This document shows positions 34,150 to 46,108 of a stretch of 64,000 nt of DNA, one piece after another. The stretch comes from Arion vulgaris (lineage: Eukaryota; Mollusca; Gastropoda; Stylommatophora; Arionidae). The stretch lies in assembly GCA_020796225.1 (NCBI GenBank), contig CM036756.1, positions 60,285,644 to 60,349,643 of the forward strand. Direction: 5' to 3'. Under the pieces are notes generated by a model, which had not been told where the DNA came from, did no database searches, and was given only the letters and a program-made list of their open reading frames with translations. A program made the translations under genes and the position numbers. Numbering within the stretch: position 1 is the stretch's first letter; each line of letters begins with the position of its first letter.

Positions 34150-34560
34150 ACATCTTTCTCTTATAATCAACTTGTTTAATCTCTTCTATGGAATTAAGTT
34201 CCATATTTCTCTTCTCTCTCAGCAAAGTTCGTTTCAAGGATGCCATTGACGTCATTTCTTTCCTGATCCATTTCCATCTAACTTCAATCTATGCTTTGTT
34301 ATGCTTTGATCATTTCTTCTCAGATTATACCCAATGTACTCCACTTTCTCATTCGTGCATCATTTGTTACTAGTGGTTGGCCAACATTTCTAGGATTTAA
34401 TCACTAATCCTGAACTCATCTCATTTTATATTACTTATTTATCCACGGGAGGTCTGTATTCAAATGCATTCAATTTATTTGTCTGTTTCTGTAGTTTTAA
34501 GTCATTTTCCAACTCTCCTTGGCATATTTAGAGATTGATAAACATTGGAGACATTAGTTT
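34150..34560 (-). mobile_element. LINE C-terminal fragment, degraded
   Basis: Minus strand parallels 21930-22330 (gcaaagttcgtttcaaggat, tgttcttactagtggttgg-like region). Confidence 0.55.
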
Positions 34561-34689
34561 AGAACTATATAAAGTACAGTTCCATATTGAATATTTTATT
34601 GTGGAATTTAAAACAATGAAAAAATCATTTCAGAATTTCTTCATCTTCTTCTCCATGTCGATCACTTGTTAACCATTCTGTGTGATTTG

Positions 34690-34955
34690 TATGTCTCCTC
34701 TTCTTCTTCTTCTTTGCGTTCGTTCTTTACAACCAATTTTAATCACTCTTTGTGACAGGTTTGATCTTTTCCAAGAACGTGTATACGTTGCACATTGGTT
34801 TGTTAGGCCACTAAACGCATAGACTTCTACACGTTTAGGAAACATGCATCCGATTTCAGCCAAACCTCCTTAGTCGCCTCTTACGACATGCGTGGCAGGT
34901 AACAGTGGTTCTATTCTTTACACCCCAAATTTGGGCCCCGGTAATCACTCGGGCG
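34690..34955 (-). mobile_element. SINE family B copy inserted in family A copy
   Basis: Family A words (tccatgtcgatcacttgtta, gtgtgatttgtatg) stop at 34693 and resume at 34955 (gatttgtatgtgatccgatt). In between lies a full family B copy bordered by the direct repeat gatttgtatg, a likely target duplication. Confidence 0.75.
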
Positions 34956-35150
34956 GATTTGTATGTGATCCGATTGTACGTTGTGCCAGTTATGCGCCTA
35001 CAAGTAGGCCAGAACATTCGATTTCTACGATGCTTTTATTTACTGGCGTAGCTTCCTAGTTCCTACATCAGTCACCTCTTACGACATGTCTTGTAGGTCG
35101 CAGTGGTACTATTCTTTGCTTCCCTTGCTGGCCCTGGTACCACATGGGTA
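34955..35150 (-). mobile_element. SINE family A copy, remaining part
   Basis: ccagttatgcgcctacaagt, tttctacgatgcttttattt and acgacatgtcttgtaggtcg. Interrupted by the B copy described above. Confidence 0.78.
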
Positions 35151-36204
35151 ACTTCAGAATTATTTCTCATATTGACTTCCACTATCAAATAGAATACTTT
35201 TAGACAAATACAAATGTATTTAGATCACTATATAGCCATATATACCTGGGTCTTCTCCACTATCCCATATTCTAGATTTCATTGATGAGCGAGCGCTTTT
35301 AGGAGATATTGCTAAGGAAAATAAAAATGTTGGCTGTTGTTAGTTAGTCTGATAATGATGATGTTAGAGAGAGAGTTACAGTAAGGAGACGCAGTTGTCG
35401 CTTTAACAGATGGTGATGATGTTAGGGAGAGTTACAGTAAGCAGTAAGGAGACACAGTTGTCGCTGTTGATACTTTAACAGATAGTGATGATGTTAGGGA
35501 GAGTTGCAGTAAGGAGACACAGTTGTCGCTGTTGTTACTTTAACAGATAGTGATGATGTTAGGGAGAGTTACAGTAAGAGAATATTGTTGATGTTGACAC
35601 TCAGAATGATGGTGATGATATTATTTGGTGCAACAGTATGAAAACATTGTTGATGTTGACACTCAAAATGATATTATCGATATTGGGGAAGACTGCAGTA
35701 AAACTATGTAGCAATGACGAAATATGTAAAAGCAAAGTACTGTAGTTTTACAAAATACAAAAACAATAACAATACACAGAATGATGATGTTTCTAAGAGT
35801 AACAATAAGAAGACACTGTTGATGTCGATGCTCAAAATGATGATGTTAGTAGGAGCAATAGTAAGAAGGCACTGTTGGTGTTGATACTCAGAATGATGTT
35901 GTTAGTAGAAGCAACAGTAAGAAGACACTGTTGACGTTGATACTCAGAATGATGATGATGATATTATGAGCAACAGTATTAATACACTGCTCTTGTTACT
36001 CAGAATGATAGTGATGATGATGAGGTCTTTTTCCAGACCTCAGAATGTAGAGTGCATGTCCCTTTATATGTTCAGTGTCAAGTATCCAGGAGGGCTAATT
36101 TCTTTCCTCACTTGAGAAATTTTAGCGATGCGAAAGAATCCACATGTCTTTTTATGTTCTATTCAATCAGAGAATTGTTTACGCATTTCATCAGTCTTTC
36201 CACA

Positions 36205-36383
36205 CAGGGCCGTGCCGTTCTATGACACAGAGAGGCAGCCGCATCAAGCGGCACCGTAAGAGGGCGGGGTGGAATAAGAAGCAAAATCAAAATTGCAATT
36301 GAAGGTTATTTTAAGGAAAAATCATTTAAGGGCGGAATTTCGAAGACTTGCATCACACTGAGAAAATATATCGCACGACCCTG
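36205..36383. mobile_element. Short hAT MITE, copy in duplication 1
   Basis: Ends cagggccgtgcc and gcacgaccctg are inverted; flanks tttccaca and cttccaca are a near-perfect 8-bp target duplication. Confidence 0.7.
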
Positions 36384-37219
36384 CTTCCACATAGAAGTTT
36401 ACATATAGCTAATGTATACAGCACTTGTGTTTATCAATAAAAAATGTTTACATTATATGTGTTTATCAATAGATAATGTCTAAATTGCAGATGTATATTG
36501 ATATATAATGTATATACATACTTATTATGATGCTTATTATTATCTAATGTCTAGACTACTTGTTTTTACCAATATGTCTACACGACATTTGCTGACCTAT
36601 AAGTCTACACGACATTTGCTGACCTATATAAAACAAAAAATCTCAATGCATACAATAAACGTTGTTTATCATCAAAAACAATGTCCTTTACAACATGTGG
36701 CCAAATTGTAAGGTGATATGTTTGTTAGTTTTTTCTGCTAATTTTAATAAAAGGCAACCCTTGTTCTTGTTGGGTCTCTAGCCTCTTTAATTATCTCATA
36801 CGTAGATACATACCTCCAAATTTAATGTGCATTTACTTATGTCTTACATAGTTACCGCACTTTCAACTTAACGTGTGCACAGTTAGTGTATAGGTTGCTC
36901 ATATGTAGCGAAACAAGTACAAACAAAGTACTATAGTTTTACAAAATACAGAAACAGTGACGATAAACAGCAACGTTTCGACCAACAAGGCCTTTATCAA
37001 GCAAACGAACAAACAGGAGTGACAAATTAAATGAAACACAAATGGACGACCAAATACAAACGTATCTAAGGAAAATCTGGAATAAAAACGAATAACGAAA
37101 TAAATGTAACACAAAAACACACATAAAAACTAGAAATAGAAAGGAAAGAAACAATGAAACATCTAGTAAATATATAACTTGAATACATGCAACATATACC
37201 CATATAGATTACAAAGCAT

Positions 37220-37860
37220 GGGAAGAGAAAGTACTAAGAAGCATAAGAATGTAATACGTTGAGCCCGCGTGGTCGCAAGGTACCATACAAAGAAATCAAC
37301 CGTTTCTCCAGAGCAAATCGACTACGATCATCAGAGGAACATGATCGGATGGCTGTGACCTGGACATCGCAAGCTCCTGAATGGCCAGTATCATTGAAAT
37401 GGGTAGCTACATGGGTCACAGAGCATTGACGTATATCGCGCAAGTGTTGGGCGAATCGGTCACTGAGTCTCCTGCCGGTTTCCCAATATAGGCCTTGTTG
37501 CACCGCTTGCAGATAATGGCATAGATAATATTACGGGACTCGCACGTGAAACTGTCTTCAACAACGAACGTGGCTTTTGGAAAAGACACCGTGCGGGTCT
37601 GTATTACATAAGCACAAGTGTTGCAGTGCCGACGGCCACACTGGATGGTGCCAAAATGACTCTGGATATTAGGCTTGAGGCGACTGTGAACCAACATATC
37701 CTTAAGGCTTCTGTCCCGTCTGTACGCCACCAAAGGATAGTGTTGGAAGATTGAACGTGTCTCAGGATCAGACTGAAGAATGGAGAGATGACGGAATAAG
37801 ACTTTCTTCACAAGGGAACTATGAGGGTGGAAAGTTAAGACAAGTTTCTGTGTAGAGAGA
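37220..37860 (-). pseudogene. PLE GIY-YIG domain fragment, minus copy
   Basis: Minus strand reads KKVLFRHLSILQSDPETRSI, DMLVHSRLKPNIQSHFGTIQ, CGRRHCNTC and ICKRCNKAYIGKPAG, then a frame change before RRLSDRFAQHLRDIRQCSVT. In the plus copy the corresponding text is intact (YIGETGRRLSDRF). Begins at the internal junction near 37860. Confidence 0.88.
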
Positions 37861-37864
37861 GTCT

Positions 37865-38968
37865 GTGTATCATAGATACATTGATGATTGTATTGGCATT
37901 ACCGATATGCCTGAAGCCGATTTGTCACGCTTCATTAATTTCATTAATGTCTTCAATCCGGCTATTCGGTTTACATCTCACATCTCTACCTCTTGTGTCA
38001 ACTTTCTTGACATCACTATCACTATCAGCCTATCCACCATCACTACATCGGTATACTACAAGCCTACTGATGCACATAGTTTTCTTCTTTATACCTCTTC
38101 CCATTCCCAGGCTTGTCGTGATTCTTTACCATTCTCTCAACTCTTGCGCCTTCGTCGCCTCTGTAGCGAGGACGACGATTTTCTCGATAGAGCTCACGAG
38201 ATGCTGGATTTCTTTCGTAAGCGCTTATACCCGGATAAGGTGCTTGCTTCTGCTATGCGGCGCGTTCAGCAAATTTCTCGCCAGGAGGCTCTCTCTAACC
38301 AGCATAGAACTTCCAATTCTGACAGGGTGAAACTTGTCTTAACTTTCCACCCTCATAGTTCCCTTGTGAAGAAAGTCTTATTCCGTCATCTCTCCATTCT
38401 TCAGTCTGATCCTGAGACACGTTCAATCTTCCAACACTATCCTTTGGTGGCGTACAGACGGGACAGAAGCCTTAAGGATATGTTGGTTCACAGTCGCCTC
38501 AAGCCTAATATCCAGAGTCATTTTGGCACCATCCAGTGTGGCCGTCGGCACTGCAACACTTGTGCTTATGTAATACAGACCCGCACGGTGTCTTTTCCAA
38601 AAGCCACGTTCGTTGTTGAAGACAGTTTCACGTGCGAGTCCCGTAATATTATCTATGCCATTATCTGCAAGCGGTGCAACAAGGCCTATATTGGGGAAAC
38701 CGGCAGGAGACTCAGTGACCGATTCGCCCAACACTTGCGCGATATACGCCAATGCTCTGTGACCCCTGTAGCTACCCATTTCAATGATACTGGCCATTCA
38801 GGAGCTTGCGATGTCCATGTCACAGCCATCCGATCATGTTCCTCTGATGATCGTAGTCGATTTGCTCTGGAGAAACGGTTGATTTCTTTGTATGGTACCT
38901 TGCGACCACGCGGCTCAACGTATTACATTCTTATGCTTCTTAGTACTTTCTCTTCCCATGCTTTGTAA
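37865..38968 (+). pseudogene. PLE reverse transcriptase C-part plus GIY-YIG endonuclease
   Basis: An open frame of 367 codons, 5'-truncated. It starts in the RT palm with YHRYIDDCIG (catalytic DD), continues with FLDITITISLS and a thumb region (LLRLRRLCSEDDDFLDRAHE), then the CGRRHCNTC motif and the GIY-YIG nuclease (IIYAIICKRCNKAYIGETGR, LSDRFAQHLRDIRQ, THFNDTGHSGACDV). The nuclease is the domain that sets Penelope-like elements apart from LINEs. Most of the RT is missing, so this copy is not autonomous. It matches the minus copy closely, suggesting one insertion event. Confidence 0.93.
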
Positions 38969-39323
38969 TCTATATGGGTATATGTTGCATGTATTCAAGT
39001 TATATATTTACTAGATGTTTCATTGTTTCTTTTCCTTCTATTTCTAGTTTTTATGTGTGTTTTTGTGTTACATTTATTTCGTTATTCGTTTTTATTCCAG
39101 ATTTTCCTTAGATACGTTTGTATTTGGTCGTCCATTTGTATTTCATTTTAAGTTGTCACTCCTGTTTGTTCGTTTGCTTGATAAAGGCCTTGATGGTCGA
39201 AACGTTGCTGTTTATCGTCACTGTTTCTGTATTTTGTAAAACTATAGTACTTTGTTTGTACGCGTTTCGCTATTTACCAAGTTTTACTGCAGTCTTCCCC
39301 CTATTTCGATTGCTCATATGTAG

Positions 39324-39725
39324 TAAGTCAACTACCAACTAGCTATCAGTTCGGCTGCATGGGTCAGAATCAAGGAGAGCGACTAAAATTATAACGCGTA
39401 AATTGCAAACATTCAACACCTGGTGTCTGCGCAGAATAGTGGAACTGAGATGGTTTGATAAAGACAGATTCCAGTGAACCAAGCGGTTAAAAAAAGACGC
39501 TGACGCTTTATATAACACACTTTGAGAAAATCCGACGACAATATAACGAGAATGACCCTTTCCTGGAACCCACGGGGACAGCAGAAGAGAGGGAGGACTA
39601 TAAATAAGTGGAGACGTGATTTGGAGACCAAGCAACAATATACAGAAGACCTGGAGGGAGCTGCAGAAGATAGTAAGACTTGGCTTGAGTTGGTTGAGGG
39701 TCTATGCCTTATTCGTGGTTAAAAA
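39324..39725 (+). mobile_element. LINE C-terminal fragment in duplication 1
   Basis: Reads MRKSDDNITRMTLSWNPRGQ, QKRGRTINKWRRDLE and LELVEGLCLIRG-stop. Same sequence at 43403-43815. Confidence 0.8.
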
Positions 39726-40044
39726 CATGAGGAGAGAGAGATAGAGAGAGACATAGAGCTATACACTAACAAACCTGGCAGCTCTTGCGCCCTTTCATTC
39801 TGACACTGGTCTCGATGTTCAGATTCTGTTAAAAGATTAATGAGAACTTTTAACATTTCTTAGAATGCAACAAAGCATTTCAAAGTGTGCTCCAACGTGC
39901 ACGTGTGTATTATAACATAGCGTGCACTTTTGGTGCAGCAAGTTGTGGTAAATGTGAAAATAAACATAGTGTTTAAAGCAACTAGTTTATTTAGCTCCAA
40001 TTAGTTGCTCTGTGAAATATATTTGACAACAAGTAATATTCACC

Positions 40045-40450
40045 GGAGTGGTAACCGGGGTTCAAATTAGGTGTGCAAAGAATAGAACCGCTGTTACCTG
40101 TCACTCATGTCTAACCGTTAAGGAGGATGGACGTGGGGCTAACTACCCCGCACTGTGAAAATCACTATATAGCTAGAGAAACCACCACAATCAGGGAAAT
40201 TCATAGCTCGCCAACCGAGAAAGAAGAAGGAGGAGGACCCTGCAAGGAAGGACTCGTGGAACCACCAGGGTAATAGAGGTAGGGGAAGAAACCTGAGAGA
40301 CATCTGGGCATGAGTTGGAGACGGAATTCAAGAGAATGGAGAGAGTGTGAAGAAATCTGGAAAATATATCTTTGGATAGGATGGAATGGACGGATTTGGT
40401 TGCAGACCTATGCTTTCCTAGGGAGGAAGGGTGAAGAAGATAAGTAATAT
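40045..40450 (+). mobile_element. SINE B head followed by degraded LINE tail
   Basis: caccggagtggtaaccgggg to aagaatagaaccgctgttac is the SINE B head; 40190-40440 has LINE-tail words (agagacatctgggcatgagt, gatttggttgcagacctatg) without an intact frame. Duplicated at 44135-44535. Confidence 0.6.
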
Positions 40451-41508
40451 TAGGCTCACAAGACTACTGCATATTTACAATAATAATTAGATCGGGGGTC
40501 ATGTTTCATATACCTGGAAAGAAGCAATTATGATACTTCGTCCGATTGCTTGATTGGTTGATTGATTGATTGATAGGACCATCATCAATGCACTTCGGTG
40601 AGTAACCATGTGTGTTATGATCTCTTTCTTACACAGGAAGATCTCAATGGAAGATCTTAGTGATGATGTTAGGGAGAGTTACAGTAAGGAGACACAGTTG
40701 TCGCTGTTATTACTTTAACAGATAGTGATGATGTTAGGGAGAGTTATAGTAAGGAGACACAGTTGTCGCTGTTATTACTTTAACAGATAGTGATGATGTT
40801 AGGGAGAGTTACAGTAAGAGAATATTATTGATGTTGACACTCAGAATGATGGTGATGATATTATTTGGTGCAACAGTATGAAAACATTGTTGATGTTGAC
40901 ACTCAAAATGATATTATCGATATATATGGGAAGACTGCAGTAAAACTATGTAGCAATGACGAAATATGTAAACGCAAAGTACTGTAGTTTTACAAAATAC
41001 AAAAACAATAACAATACACAGAATGATGATGTTTCTAAGAGTAACAATAAGAAGACACTGTTGATGTCGATGCTCAAAATGATGATGTTAGTAGGAGCAA
41101 TAGTAAGAAGGCACTGTTTATGTTGATACTCAGAATGATGATGTTAGTAGAAGCAACATTAAGAAGGCACTGTTGGTGTTGATACTCAGAACGATGTTGT
41201 TAGTAGGAGCAACAGTAAGAAGACACTGTTGACTTTGATACTCAGAATGATGATGATGTTGATATTACGAGCAACAGTACAGTATTAATACACTGCTCTT
41301 GTTACTCAGAATGATAGTGATGATGATGAGGTCTTTTTCCAGACCTCAGAATGTAGAGTGCATGTCCCTTTACATGTTCAGTGTCAAGTATCCAGGAGGG
41401 CTAATTTCTTTCCTCACTTGAGAAATTTTAGCGATGCAAATGAATCCACATGTCTTTTATGTTCTTTCAATCAGAGAATTGTTTACGCATTCCATCAGTC
41501 TTTCCACA

Positions 41509-41690
41509 CAGGGCCGCACTGTGCTATGACACAGAGAGGCGACCGCATCAAGCGGCACCGTAAGAGGGGCGGGGGCGGAATAAGAAGCAAAATCAAAATT
41601 ACAATTGAAGGTTATTTTAAGGAAAATACATTTAAGGGGCGGCATTTCGAAGACTTGCATCACACTGAGAAAATATACCACACGGCCCTG
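41509..41690. mobile_element. Short hAT MITE, copy in duplication 2
   Basis: Same ends as 36205-36383 (cagggccgcac / cacggccctg) with flanks tttccaca and cttccaca. Confidence 0.7.
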
Positions 41691-41948
41691 CTTCCACACA
41701 GAAGTTTACATATAGCTAATGTATACAGCACTTGTGTTTACCAATAAAAAATGTTTACATTATATGTGTTTATCAATAGATAATGTCTAAATTGCAGATG
41801 TATATTGATATATAATGTATATACACAGCGCCGGATTAGCCTAGTAGCAGAAGTAGCAAATGCTACGGGCCCCGCGCTTCTGGGGGCCCGCGCCTATGTG
41901 ACAGAGCTAAGCTGTCACTAGTCATAAACAAGGAACCAAGGTTGGGAG

Positions 41949-42780
41949 GTGGGCAATAATATCCCCTTTCATTTTTTCTTATTTATGTTATTTATTTTTC
42001 TGGCTCAGCATAAAAATACTTATACAAATAAAGGAAAGATACTAACATCATACTTATCAAAAACAACATGTGAGGAATTTATCCATCTAATTGCATCAAG
42101 CTTATTGGATCATATTATTTGCGAAATTAAGAAATGCAAGTACTATTCCGTATCACTGGACTCTACTCCAGACATTTCGCATGTGGACCAGCTCACTGTA
42201 ATAGTGCGCTATGTGTTACCATCTGAACCAGTGGAAAGGTTTGTGAAGTTCTTGGTTATGGAAGGTCATACTGCTGAACAACTCGCCCAAAGTTTACTTG
42301 ATGTTGTAAAGAAAAATGGCATTGATATCAAAGACTGTCGTGGTTAAAGCTATGACCGGAGACCCACCCAGAACTAGGGTTGTCTTTTTAACAATTCACA
42401 GAAATAAAAACTACCGAACATATTCTCATACAAGTTGGCCACATGATGAAAAACAACGTTTAGTGTATGCATTATAATTATTGATTAAAAAATTCGTCAC
42501 TCCTGTTGTTCGTTTGCTTGATAAAGGCCTTGTTGGTCGAAATGTTGCAGTATGTTGTCATTGTTTGTGTAATTTGTAAAACTACAGTACTTTGTGATTA
42601 CGTGTTTTGCCAATCAAATAGTTTTACAGCAGTCTCGTCTATATTGTGATTATTCCCAAATGTAGAAATAGTCTTACGAATTTACTTGTCTTTAATGATT
42701 ACTAACTGCAGCGGAGAACGTTCTTTTCAACATTAAAGCGTATAAAAGTGAGTTAAGGAACACGATGGTTAAGGAACACG
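41949..42780 (+). pseudogene. hAT transposase remnants (ZMYM1-like type)
   Basis: N-part frame 41949-42347 reads SKTTCEEFIHLIASSLLDHI, KCKYYSVSLDSTPDISHVDQ, LTVIVRYVLP and NGIDIKDCRG, the SLD.T.D.SH motif of hAT transposases related to zinc-finger MYM-type proteins. Near 42700-42780 a fragment of the C-terminal dimerisation region survives (gagaacgttcttttcaacat, the GERSFSTLKRIK type). The central part is missing and a PLE fragment lies in its place. Not functional. Confidence 0.85.
42490..42665 (+). mobile_element. PLE 3' fragment nested in the hAT element
   Basis: gttcgtttgcttgataaagg, gtaaaactacagtactttgt and gcagtctcgtctatattgtg match the right end of 36909-39309. Contains a hammerhead-like motif at 42516-42547. 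Confidence 0.8.
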
Positions 42781-43402
42781 TGAGTTAAAGATCATCTAAA
42801 TAACCTCAGCTTAATAAACATTGAATGTAATTGACTTATAGAAATTGATTTGTCTAGTATTATCTCTAAATTTGCTAATTGTCTAAATTGTCTAAATCGA
42901 GACAAGTTTGTTTGTAAAAGTTGTGTTTTATTATTTATTATCATACAAAACCTAGGGCCCCGCGCTAAAATTTGCTAGGGCCCCGCGCTGGCCTAATCCG
43001 GCACTGTATATACATACTTATTATGATGCTTATTAGTATCTAATGTCTAGACTAATTGTTTTTACAAATATGTCTGAACGACATTTGCTGACCTATAAGT
43101 CTGCATGCCATTTGCTGACCTATATAAAACAAAAAATCTCAATGCATACACTAAACGTTGTTTATCATCAAAAAACAATGTCCTTTACAACATGTGGCCA
43201 AATTGTAAGGTGATATGTTTGTTAGTTTTTTCTGCTAATTTTAATAAAAGGCAACCCTTGTTCTTGTTGGGTCTCCCGCCTCTTTAATTATCTCATATGA
43301 AGTTACATAACTTCAAATTGAATGTGCATTTACTTATGTCTTACATAGTTACCGCACTTTCAACTTTAACGTGTGCACAGTTAGTGCATAGATTGCTCAT
43401 AT

Positions 43403-43815
43403 GTAGTAAGTCAACTACCAACTAGCTATCAGTTCGGCTGCATGGGTCAGAATCAAGGAGAGCGACTAAAATTATAACGGGTAAATTGCAAACATTCAAC
43501 ACCTGGTGTCTGCGCAGAATAGTGGAACTGAGATGGTTTGATAAAGACAGATTCCAGTGAACCAAGCGGTTAAAAAAAGACGCTGACGCTTTATATAACA
43601 CACTTTGAGAAAATCCGACGACAATATAACGAGAATGACCCTTTCCTGGAACCCACGGGGACAGCAGAAGAGAGGGAGGACTATAAATAAGTGGAGACGA
43701 GATTTGGAAACCAAGCAACAATATACAGAAGACCTGGAGGGAGCTGCAGGAGATAGCTAGAGATAGTAAGACTTGGCTTGAGTTGGTTGAGGGTCTATGC
43801 CTTATTCGTGGTTAA
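43403..43815 (+). mobile_element. LINE C-terminal fragment in duplication 2
   Basis: Same as 39324-39725, with a small tandem insertion (gatagctagagatag) that breaks the frame near 43755. Confidence 0.8.
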
Positions 43816-44644
43816 AAAAACATGAGGGAGAGAGAGATAGAGAGAGACATAGAGCTATACACTAACAAACCTGGCAGCTCTTGCGCCCTTTCATTCTGAC
43901 ACTGGTCTCGATGTTCACATTCTGTTAAAAGATTAATGAGAACGTTTAACATTTCTTAGAATGCAACAAAGCATTTCAAAGTGTGCTCCAACGTGCACGT
44001 GTATATTATAACATAGCGTGCACTTTTGGTGCAGCAAGTTGTGGTAAATGTGAAAATAAACATAGTGTTTAAAGCAACTAGTTTATTTAACTCCAATTAG
44101 TTGCACTGTGAAATATATTTGACAGCAAGTAATATTCACCGGAGTGGTAACCGGGGTTCAAATTAGGTGTGCAAAGAATAGAACCGCTGTTACCTGTCAC
44201 TCATGTCTAGCCGTTAAGGAGGATGGACGTGGGGCTAACTACCCCGCACTGTGAAAATCACTATATAGCTAGAGAAACCACCACAATCAGGGAAATTCAT
44301 AGCTCGCCAACCGAGAAAGAAGAAGGAGGAGGACCCTGCAAGGAAGGACTCGTGGAACTACCAGGGTAATAGAGGTAGGGGAAGAAACCTGAGAGACATC
44401 TGGGCATGAGTTGGAGACGGAATTCAAGAGAATGGAGAGAGAGTGACGAGATCTGGAAAATATGTCTTTGGATAGGATGGAATGGGCGAACTTGGTTGCA
44501 GACCTATGCCTCCCTAGGGGCGAAGGGTGAAGAAGATAAGTAATATTAGCCTCACAAGACTACTGCATATTTACAATAATAATTAGATCGGGGGTGTGGG
44601 GTTGGGTCATGTTTCACATACCTGGAAAGAAGCAATTATGATAC

Positions 44645-45095
44645 TGCTTTTGATTGATAGGACCATCATCATTGTACTTCGGTGAGTAACCATGTGTGCT
44701 CTGATCTCTTTCTTACACAGGAAGATCTCAATGGCATTGCTCTAGCTCTGTAGTGCCGACGAGGGTCACAGACGTAATTTAGGAGATGGTGAGAATGTTT
44801 TGTAAGAATTTTATTTGTTTAATGTGTATAAAGAATTTTGCCGGACAGGGGCTTTCCAGCCTGCTCTTCTCAATTTTGAACTATCAATTGTTCTTTTACC
44901 TGCTGAACTTGTAAACGGGACCTACGTTTTATCCCCCGTCTATTATAGGACTAGTAACTCGATCTTACCTACACTGAAATCAAGGATATCTGGGAAAAGA
45001 TTCCGATGACTCTACGAGGGAGCGAACTGAGTAACTTTGGAATGAGAAGCCAACAACTAATATCTACGCCACAGAACCCCTGATACTGTTTTAAA
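44645..45095 (+). mobile_element. SINE family C copy
   Basis: cttcggtgagtaaccatgtg, aattttgccggacaggggct, cgagggagcgaactgagtaa in the order seen at 46310-46770. Confidence 0.72.
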
Positions 45096-45119
45096 AAAAG
45101 CCTAATGGCTAATTACTAG

Positions 45120-45215
45120 TTGTGTTGGTAAGAACGCTCGTATTGCTAGGATATGCAATGTATGTCGTAAGAAATAAGGGTAAGCTGTTCGAATTCTGTG
45201 TTCGGTTATTTGTTT
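45120..45215 (+). mobile_element. tRNA-derived SINE family J copy
   Basis: gctaggatatgcaatgtatg and ctgttcgaattctgtgttcg align with the reverse of 9095-9185. Confidence 0.55.
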
Positions 45216-45769
45216 TTTTCAGGAGCTTCTATTACTTGTACACTGTCTGTTTATTGATAATATTCATTGCTTCCACTGCTTCGCCTGGGGTTCTTACAAA
45301 AACAAAAACTCATTATTCTCATCTTTCAAAAATGGGGAAAGACAGTTTCGCTGCCTGCAGCTACAGTCCATTCAGACTTACAAACTCGCTGTCTTTGTCA
45401 AATATGTGAATGTATCCATTTTCGGCTACTGTTATATCTTGAAAGCGAAAGCATCCTGAGCCACATTATGCAAATTTCTGGCAGTGCTACTCTACTGAAG
45501 ACTTAGAGATTTACGTTTCCCAAGAGATTGATGATGCTTTCCAAGAAAATAAACAGTTAATAGAGACATGGATAGAACTAAAGAAGTCTTCTGACGAGGT
45601 TTGGAGAGTAGGCCTTCAGAAAACGGAGATATTGCAGAATTAATTGTAAGATATTGAGATGAATAATAGCATACTTCTATAACAGAAGATCTCAAATACA
45701 TTTAGATGTTCTTCATTTGAATTCTTCATAATTAATTCATTATTATTTTTAATGTTTGTTGTTTTACAT
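45216..45769. other. No gene recognised
   Basis: Several short frames, including a hydrophilic + strand stretch near 45500-45640 (EIDDAFQENKQLIETWIELK). No acceptor in phase with either host gene was found, so it is left unassigned. Confidence 0.4.
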
Positions 45770-46046
45770 AATATGCTCCCAAAGTGGGCGGTACAGACCC
45801 TTAGTGAACGCTGAAGCCTTCCAGGGGGCGATAGTGGGTTCAGAAGCATTTGGGGGGAATTTTGTTTCGTAATTTTGTGATTAAACAATCATAAAAATTT
45901 GAATTCTGCATTTTAATTCATCTTATGCCCATCTTACACGATCCATTTTGCTTATCAATTTTCTATTTCATGTATATAATCATTTGAAAATTGACCATGT
46001 ATGACAGAAATATATATCAATTTTTATGTTACAGTGAAAATAGAGC

Positions 46047-46108
<62 letters not shown>

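Larger units (their letters stand above)
36909..39309. mobile_element. Penelope-like element, inverted head-to-head copies
   Basis: A 2401-bp insertion bounded by the 14-bp direct repeat ttgctcatatgtag (36895-36908 and 39310-39323). The left 0.95 kb is the 3' part in minus orientation, the right 1.45 kb a longer copy in plus orientation, so both outer ends are the same 3' sequence. Such partial inverted pairs are typical of Penelope-like elements. The paralogous site near 43396-43410 is empty. Confidence 0.92.
35390..40650. repeat. Segmental duplication, copy 1 (with PLE insertion)
   Basis: Parts 35390-36908 and 39324-40650 match 40655-43395 and 43403-44731 in order and orientation, with few substitutions. 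Contents: gatgatgttagggagagtta repeats, a hAT MITE, AT-rich spacer, LINE tail and SINE B head. The Penelope-like element at 36909-39309 is absent from copy 2. Confidence 0.9.
41826..43006 (+). mobile_element. hAT element, internally deleted
   Basis: A 1181-bp element with inverted ends CAGCGCCGGATTAGCC and (reverse) CAGTGCCGGATTAGGCC, flanked by the exact 8-bp duplication tatataca (41818-41825, 43007-43014). The undisrupted tatataca site is present in duplication copy 1 near 36520. GGGCCCCGCGC-type subterminal repeats are near both ends. Confidence 0.95.
40655..44731. repeat. Segmental duplication, copy 2 (with hAT insertion)
   Basis: Direct tandem of copy 1. Junction near 40650-40660 where gaagatctcaatgg runs into aagatcttagtgatgatgtt. 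It carries the hAT insertion 41826-43006 that copy 1 lacks, and lacks the PLE. Confidence 0.9.

Noticed and set aside
41358..41747. 129-codon frame in the segmental duplication
   Set aside because: It overlaps a hAT MITE, and the frame is broken in the other copy (36060-36450).
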